Below are positions 6,208 to 8,890 of a DNA stretch of 8,890 bases, one piece after another (the stretch's first letter is position 1; every line of letters starts with the position of its first letter). Both the position numbers and the translations under genes were made by a program. Location of the stretch: contig JAKZYH010000643.1 of assembly GCA_047514575.1 (NCBI GenBank), forward strand, positions 1-8,890, read 5' to 3'. This DNA comes from CAUZIZ01 sp047514575. Its GTDB lineage: Bacteria > Acidobacteriota > UBA6911 > RPQK01 > JAJDTT01. The notes beneath the pieces were generated by a model. The model had not been told where the DNA came from. It made no database searches and was given only the letters and a program-made list of their open reading frames with translations.

Positions 6208-7368
6208 CTATGAGATTTTTTGAGTCGTGCCTTCGGCCGCTGCCTGGTAAGCAGCAAAAACGACCCGTAGAACCTGCAGACTCTCCTCGGAGGTGATGGG
6301 AGGTTCTGCCAATCCCCGAGCTGCATTGACAGCGTCCTCGATCATCAAATAATAGGTATTCGGTTCAGCTTCGTAGTGGTACGACTGGACACCCTTGGGA
6401 GCCTCTGGATGGGTCGATGCCCAGGTCATGGGTGGACCAGCCGCAAGGTCAAAGCGGAGCCAACCCTGGGAACCCCAGACTGCTACCAGGGTACTGTAGC
6501 CCCTGTTCAGGTAGTAACCTGTGTTCAAGGTACCAAGAGCACCGCCTCCGAGACGAAAGGCCAATACAGCTGAGTCCTCGACTTCGATTGGCTGTCCCCC
6601 AACGTTCCTGGCAAAGCCAGTGACCTCAGAGATCTTGTCCCCTGCGATGTAGTGGACGAGATCCAGATAGTGGAGGCCGTGATAGATCAGTTTGCCACCG
6701 CCAGCTCTCTCCTGAGAGGCCATCCAGGTCTTCCAGTAGGCGGGCTTCGTCAATCGGGTCTGATCTGCAACCAGGTGCACAGAGGTGCCATACAGCTTTC
6801 CCAGCAAACCGGATTCGACCAGTTCGCGGGCCTTTCTGGCCGGGCGGCTGACGCGGTTGGTCAGTCCCAGCATGACCTGGAGGCGCTTGGATTGCGCCAG
6901 ACGGACCACCCTCTCGAAATCCTCCAATCTGACACACCCCGGCTTGTCGGCTAGGATATGTCCCCCCGCCTCCAGTACCGCCTCCATGACCGGCGGCGTG
7001 TGGTGTGGTTCTAGACCCAGAAGTGCGAGCTGGGGCTTGATCTCGCCCAACATCTCCTTGTAGTCGGAAAAGGTTCGATAACTGGACGCTCTTGCTCCGA
7101 GCAACTCTTTTCCCCTGGGCAGGAAGTCTCCCGAGGGATCTGCAGCGGCCACCATCTCGACCCCTTCCAGAACACCCAACGCCTCGGTGAAACTGCTCAA
7201 GTGCTGGCCTCCCGGTTCGGTGATGATTCCAACCCGGATCGTCGTCGTTCCGGATACGCCTGCCCCGGTTTCTGGCGAGGGTGCAGCGGTCGCGAAACGA
7301 TCCAGATCGGCGGCCGCGAGACTGCTGCCCACGTAGCCGGCTTGCTTGAGAAACTTTCTCCGATTCAC
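6208..7368 (-). CDS. Gfo/Idh/MocA-family oxidoreductase with Tat signal, GTG start
   Basis: A predicted NAD(P)-dependent sugar or polyol dehydrogenase of 386 residues. The N-terminus MNRRKFLKQAGYVGSSLAAA has a twin-arginine motif (RRKFLK, 3-8) followed by an Ala-rich segment, so export folded with cofactor is likely. The Rossmann domain starts at TIRVGIITEPGGQHLSSF (about 43-60). Its glycine pattern is atypical, lacking the standard GxGxxG/A spacing. Further landmarks are AADPSG (75-80), ALLGLEPHHTPPVMEAVLEAG (115-135) and GHILADKPG (136-144), where K142 is the family's catalytic lysine in the usual EKP motif, here DKP. The C-terminal domain has GGGKLIYHGLHYLDLVHYI (223-241), with H230, H233 and D236 in the active-site helix region. 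The GTG start is supported by AGGAGGAGG with six-base spacing. It is the first gene of a minus-strand unit that continues to the isomerase, and is divergent from the propeller gene. Confidence 0.94.
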   Translation of the reverse strand: MNRRKFLKQAGYVGSSLAAADLDRFATAAPSPETGAGVSGTTTIRVGIITEPGGQHLSSFTEALGVLEGVEMVAAADPSGDFLPRGKELLGARASSYRTFSDYKEMLGEIKPQLALLGLEPHHTPPVMEAVLEAGGHILADKPGCVRLEDFERVVRLAQSKRLQVMLGLTNRVSRPARKARELVESGLLGKLYGTSVHLVADQTRLTKPAYWKTWMASQERAGGGKLIYHGLHYLDLVHYIAGDKISEVTGFARNVGGQPIEVEDSAVLAFRLGGGALGTLNTGYYLNRGYSTLVAVWGSQGWLRFDLAAGPPMTWASTHPEAPKGVQSYHYEAEPNTYYLMIEDAVNAARGLAEPPITSEESLQVLRVVFAAYQAAAEGTTQKIS

Positions 7369-7374
7369 GTCAAT

Positions 7375-7383
7375 CCTCCTCCT
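7375..7383 (-). promoter_or_regulatory. Strong Shine-Dalgarno that fixes a GTG start
   Basis: AGGAGGAGG on the minus strand (7383-7375) ends six bases before the GTG at 7368. It is the strongest ribosome site in the window and supports the non-ATG start of the oxidoreductase, whose twin-arginine motif follows immediately. Confidence 0.85.
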
Positions 7384-7405
7384 GGGTTCTCGGTTGCGGG
7401 ACTAT

Positions 7406-7418
7406 CTTGTATCACAAG
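7406..7418. repeat. 13-bp palindrome upstream of the oxidoreductase gene
   Basis: CTTGT-ATC-ACAAG is a perfect inverted repeat with 5-bp arms and a 3-base centre, 38 bp upstream of the GTG start. The position would suit an operator or an activator site for the oxidoreductase, but short palindromes occur by chance and there is no second copy to support it. Confidence 0.2.
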
Positions 7419-7656
7419 GAGAGTGGATCGGCCAGACTGGCTCCATCCCAGAAAGAAACTTCAGTACCCCGCGGTGACAAGGATCTGCTTGACCGTGATG
7501 GCCGACCTGTCCAGCCAGAAGCTCCACATTCACGGCTTGGAAGGTCGTGCCACAGTTGAGCAGCTGAGCCCACTCCGAACTCGGCCTTGCTATTGGAACG
7601 AGTGCGCCCTGGAATTTCTGCGCGGTTTGTCACTGTGCGGCATCCAACGGCTGTTG

Positions 7657-7662
7657 TATAAA
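7657..7662 (+). promoter_or_regulatory. Possible -10 element of the propeller gene
   Basis: TATAAA (5 of 6 consensus bases) ends six bases before the proposed GTG start at 7669, so transcription could begin on the start codon. No good -35 is present at 16-19 bp; TTGTCA at 7627-7632 is 24 bp away, too far. The call is weak. Confidence 0.25.
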
Positions 7663-7668
7663 AGGATA

Positions 7669-8890
7669 GTGAGGTGCGCTGCCGTCTTAATCCTTTCCCT
7701 CTCGATCTTCTGTCCCTCCTGGGCAGCTTCCATTCACAACCTGGCAAGTATTGGACCCGGAGGAGGGGGAGGCGTTTTCGCCGCGGTCTTTCACAATTCA
7801 GATCCCAACGTGATCCTGTTGGGTCAGGACATCGGCGGTGTGGTCAAAAGCAGTGACGGTGGACTTCACTGGCGCCATGTCAATGCCCGGGGCTTCGCTC
7901 GTCCCGAGATTGGCCTCGATCTCTTCTTCGTAGATGAACTCGTGGCTCACCCTACGCGAGATAGCGAATTTTTTGCCTGTACCCAGTCAGGACTCTTTCG
8001 ATCCGAAGACAGCGGCGAAAGCTGGTCCGTTGTAATTCCTTCACCGACCTCAAGCGACGCCGAGCTCCCCGTTTCCTGGATCAGCTTCTCGCCCAACAAC
8101 AGCAGTCTGGCACTGGCAGGAGGAGGAAGCTGGCATGAGCCAGATGTTGAAGAAGACCTGGCTCTGTACCGCAGTCTGGACGGAGGGCAGACCTTCAACT
8201 TCATTGACCTGGAGGGGATGCCCGAACTGGCGACGATCACGTCGATCGCCTTTGATCCCGGGGACGGCAGCGTGTTCATTTCGACGACTGCAGGATTGTT
8301 CCGATCGACCAACAACGGTGATTCGTTCAACAAGGTCGGTTTCAGTTTCCGGCACGATCAGGGACAGTGGATTGGGATCGAGGGTAGCGGCGCCCAGAAA
8401 ACCTATTGGTACGTTCTCTATACACTCGGCGAGGATGGCGAGCCGGGCACCCGTTCAGCGGGAATCTATCGCTCCTCGAACGGAGTCTCCTGGACTGAGA
8501 TCAGCGGGCACCCTACCATCAATGATCCCGAAAGCAACGAGCTGATTCGTCCCCTGGGTGGCCGGCTTCAGCCAGGGACTCCCTCTAGTCTGTTCTTGAA
8601 TCTAAGAACCGACGGAGGCGAGGGAGGTCTCTACCAATATGACGGATCCTGGACCAACCTGACCGAAGACCTGGTCGACACAACCTGGTCGGCCGGTTCG
8701 GGTTTTTTTGGAGTGGCTCCCGAGTGTCTCACCTTCTATCGAGGGGATCCGCAACTCATGATCTCCTGTAACGAGAAGGCCGTATTCAAGACCGAGGACG
8801 CCGGCGTCTCCTGGACCCAGATCTCGACGATCGGCCTGGGAGAGGGAAGATGGAGTGGCACGGGTGCCGAAGTGGTCTCCACCTACGACG
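7669..8890 (+). CDS. Secreted Asp-box (BNR-like) beta-propeller protein, 3' end missing
   Basis: The frame is open from 7669 to the window end: 407 codons and no stop. The N-terminus (MRCAAVLILSLSIFCPSWAAS) is a signal peptide, with cleavage likely after SWA or SWAA, so the protein is exported. Six Asp-box-like motifs follow: SSDGGLHW (61-68), SEDSGESW (112-119), SLDGGQTF (169-176), STNNGDSF (213-220), SSNGVSW (269-275) and TEDAGVSW (375-382). Spacing is about 44-57 residues, with one double interval, as expected for successive propeller blades. The start of the mature protein, GPGGGGGVFAAVFHNSDPNV then GQDIGGV with D54, resembles the first blade of GH74 and sortilin-like propellers. Catalytic function cannot be claimed from this part. 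The GTG at 7669 is chosen because it gives a complete signal peptide; a TTG at 7654 (adding a Lys/Arg-rich n-region) or an ATG at 7498 are alternatives. No proper Shine-Dalgarno supports any of them. Confidence 0.85.
   Translation, partial: MRCAAVLILSLSIFCPSWAASIHNLASIGPGGGGGVFAAVFHNSDPNVILLGQDIGGVVKSSDGGLHWRHVNARGFARPEIGLDLFFVDELVAHPTRDSEFFACTQSGLFRSEDSGESWSVVIPSPTSSDAELPVSWISFSPNNSSLALAGGGSWHEPDVEEDLALYRSLDGGQTFNFIDLEGMPELATITSIAFDPGDGSVFISTTAGLFRSTNNGDSFNKVGFSFRHDQGQWIGIEGSGAQKTYWYVLYTLGEDGEPGTRSAGIYRSSNGVSWTEISGHPTINDPESNELIRPLGGRLQPGTPSSLFLNLRTDGGEGGLYQYDGSWTNLTEDLVDTTWSAGSGFFGVAPECLTFYRGDPQLMISCNEKAVFKTEDAGVSWTQISTIGLGEGRWSGTGAEVVSTYD

Larger units (their letters stand above)
7369..7668. 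other. Divergent intergenic spacer of about 300 bp
   Basis: The spacer lies between the divergent oxidoreductase and propeller genes. It holds the oxidoreductase ribosome site at its left end, a 13-bp palindrome at 7406-7418, and a TATAAA at 7657-7662 just before the propeller start. Reading frames stay open across much of it on both strands (for example, the plus frame continues upstream of the propeller start past an ATG at 7498), but none shows a recognisable protein motif. No RNA gene or strong terminator hairpin is visible. No convincing -35/-10 pair was found for the oxidoreductase. Confidence 0.5.

Noticed and set aside
7412..7747. Minus-strand 111-codon open frame across the oxidoreductase/propeller spacer.
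   Set aside because: Its translation is rich in Arg, Ser and Gly with no recognisable motif and it overlaps the signal peptide of the propeller gene; it is best explained as a shadow of the open plus-strand frame.

Overview
The window is about 8.9 kb of bacterial DNA, moderately GC-rich and gene-dense, with no RNA gene, CRISPR array or recognisable mobile element. It has a Tat-exported Gfo/Idh-type oxidoreductase, a TIM-barrel sugar isomerase, a sodium:solute symporter, a COG3375-type acetyltransferase and a secreted Asp-box propeller protein. This mix fits Acidobacteriota or a similar environmental heterotroph; the assignment is inferred from gene content only.

Layout. (1) A class I/II PLP aminotransferase runs on the minus strand off the left edge. 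(2) Divergent from it is a plus-strand pair: a GNAT acetyltransferase with a TTG start, then an SSS-family symporter. The 215-bp divergent spacer holds a good promoter for each direction. (3) A convergent junction follows. (4) Next comes an exported MsrA-MsrB fusion on the minus strand with its own promoter. (5) Upstream of that, on the same strand, lie a sugar phosphate isomerase/epimerase-like protein, a doubtful 62-codon reading frame, and a Tat-signal Gfo/Idh/MocA oxidoreductase with a GTG start; the oxidoreductase is the first gene transcribed. (6) Across a spacer of about 300 bp, a secreted Asp-box (BNR-like) propeller protein runs off the right edge on the plus strand.

How the genes may work together. 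The left half looks like amino-acid or small-metabolite handling: uptake by the symporter, acyl modification by the GNAT enzyme and transamination by the aminotransferase. The substrate is unknown. The right half looks like sugar handling: an exported dinucleotide-dependent oxidoreductase and an isomerase, next to a secreted propeller whose N-terminus resembles GH74/sortilin-type propellers. MsrAB is an independent envelope-repair gene that reduces oxidised methionine in exported proteins.

I found no clearly novel multi-gene system. The points most worth a second look are an apparently leaderless aminotransferase mRNA, an exported MsrAB with only three cysteines, an oxidoreductase with an atypical Rossmann glycine motif, and the GH74-like N-terminus of the truncated propeller protein.
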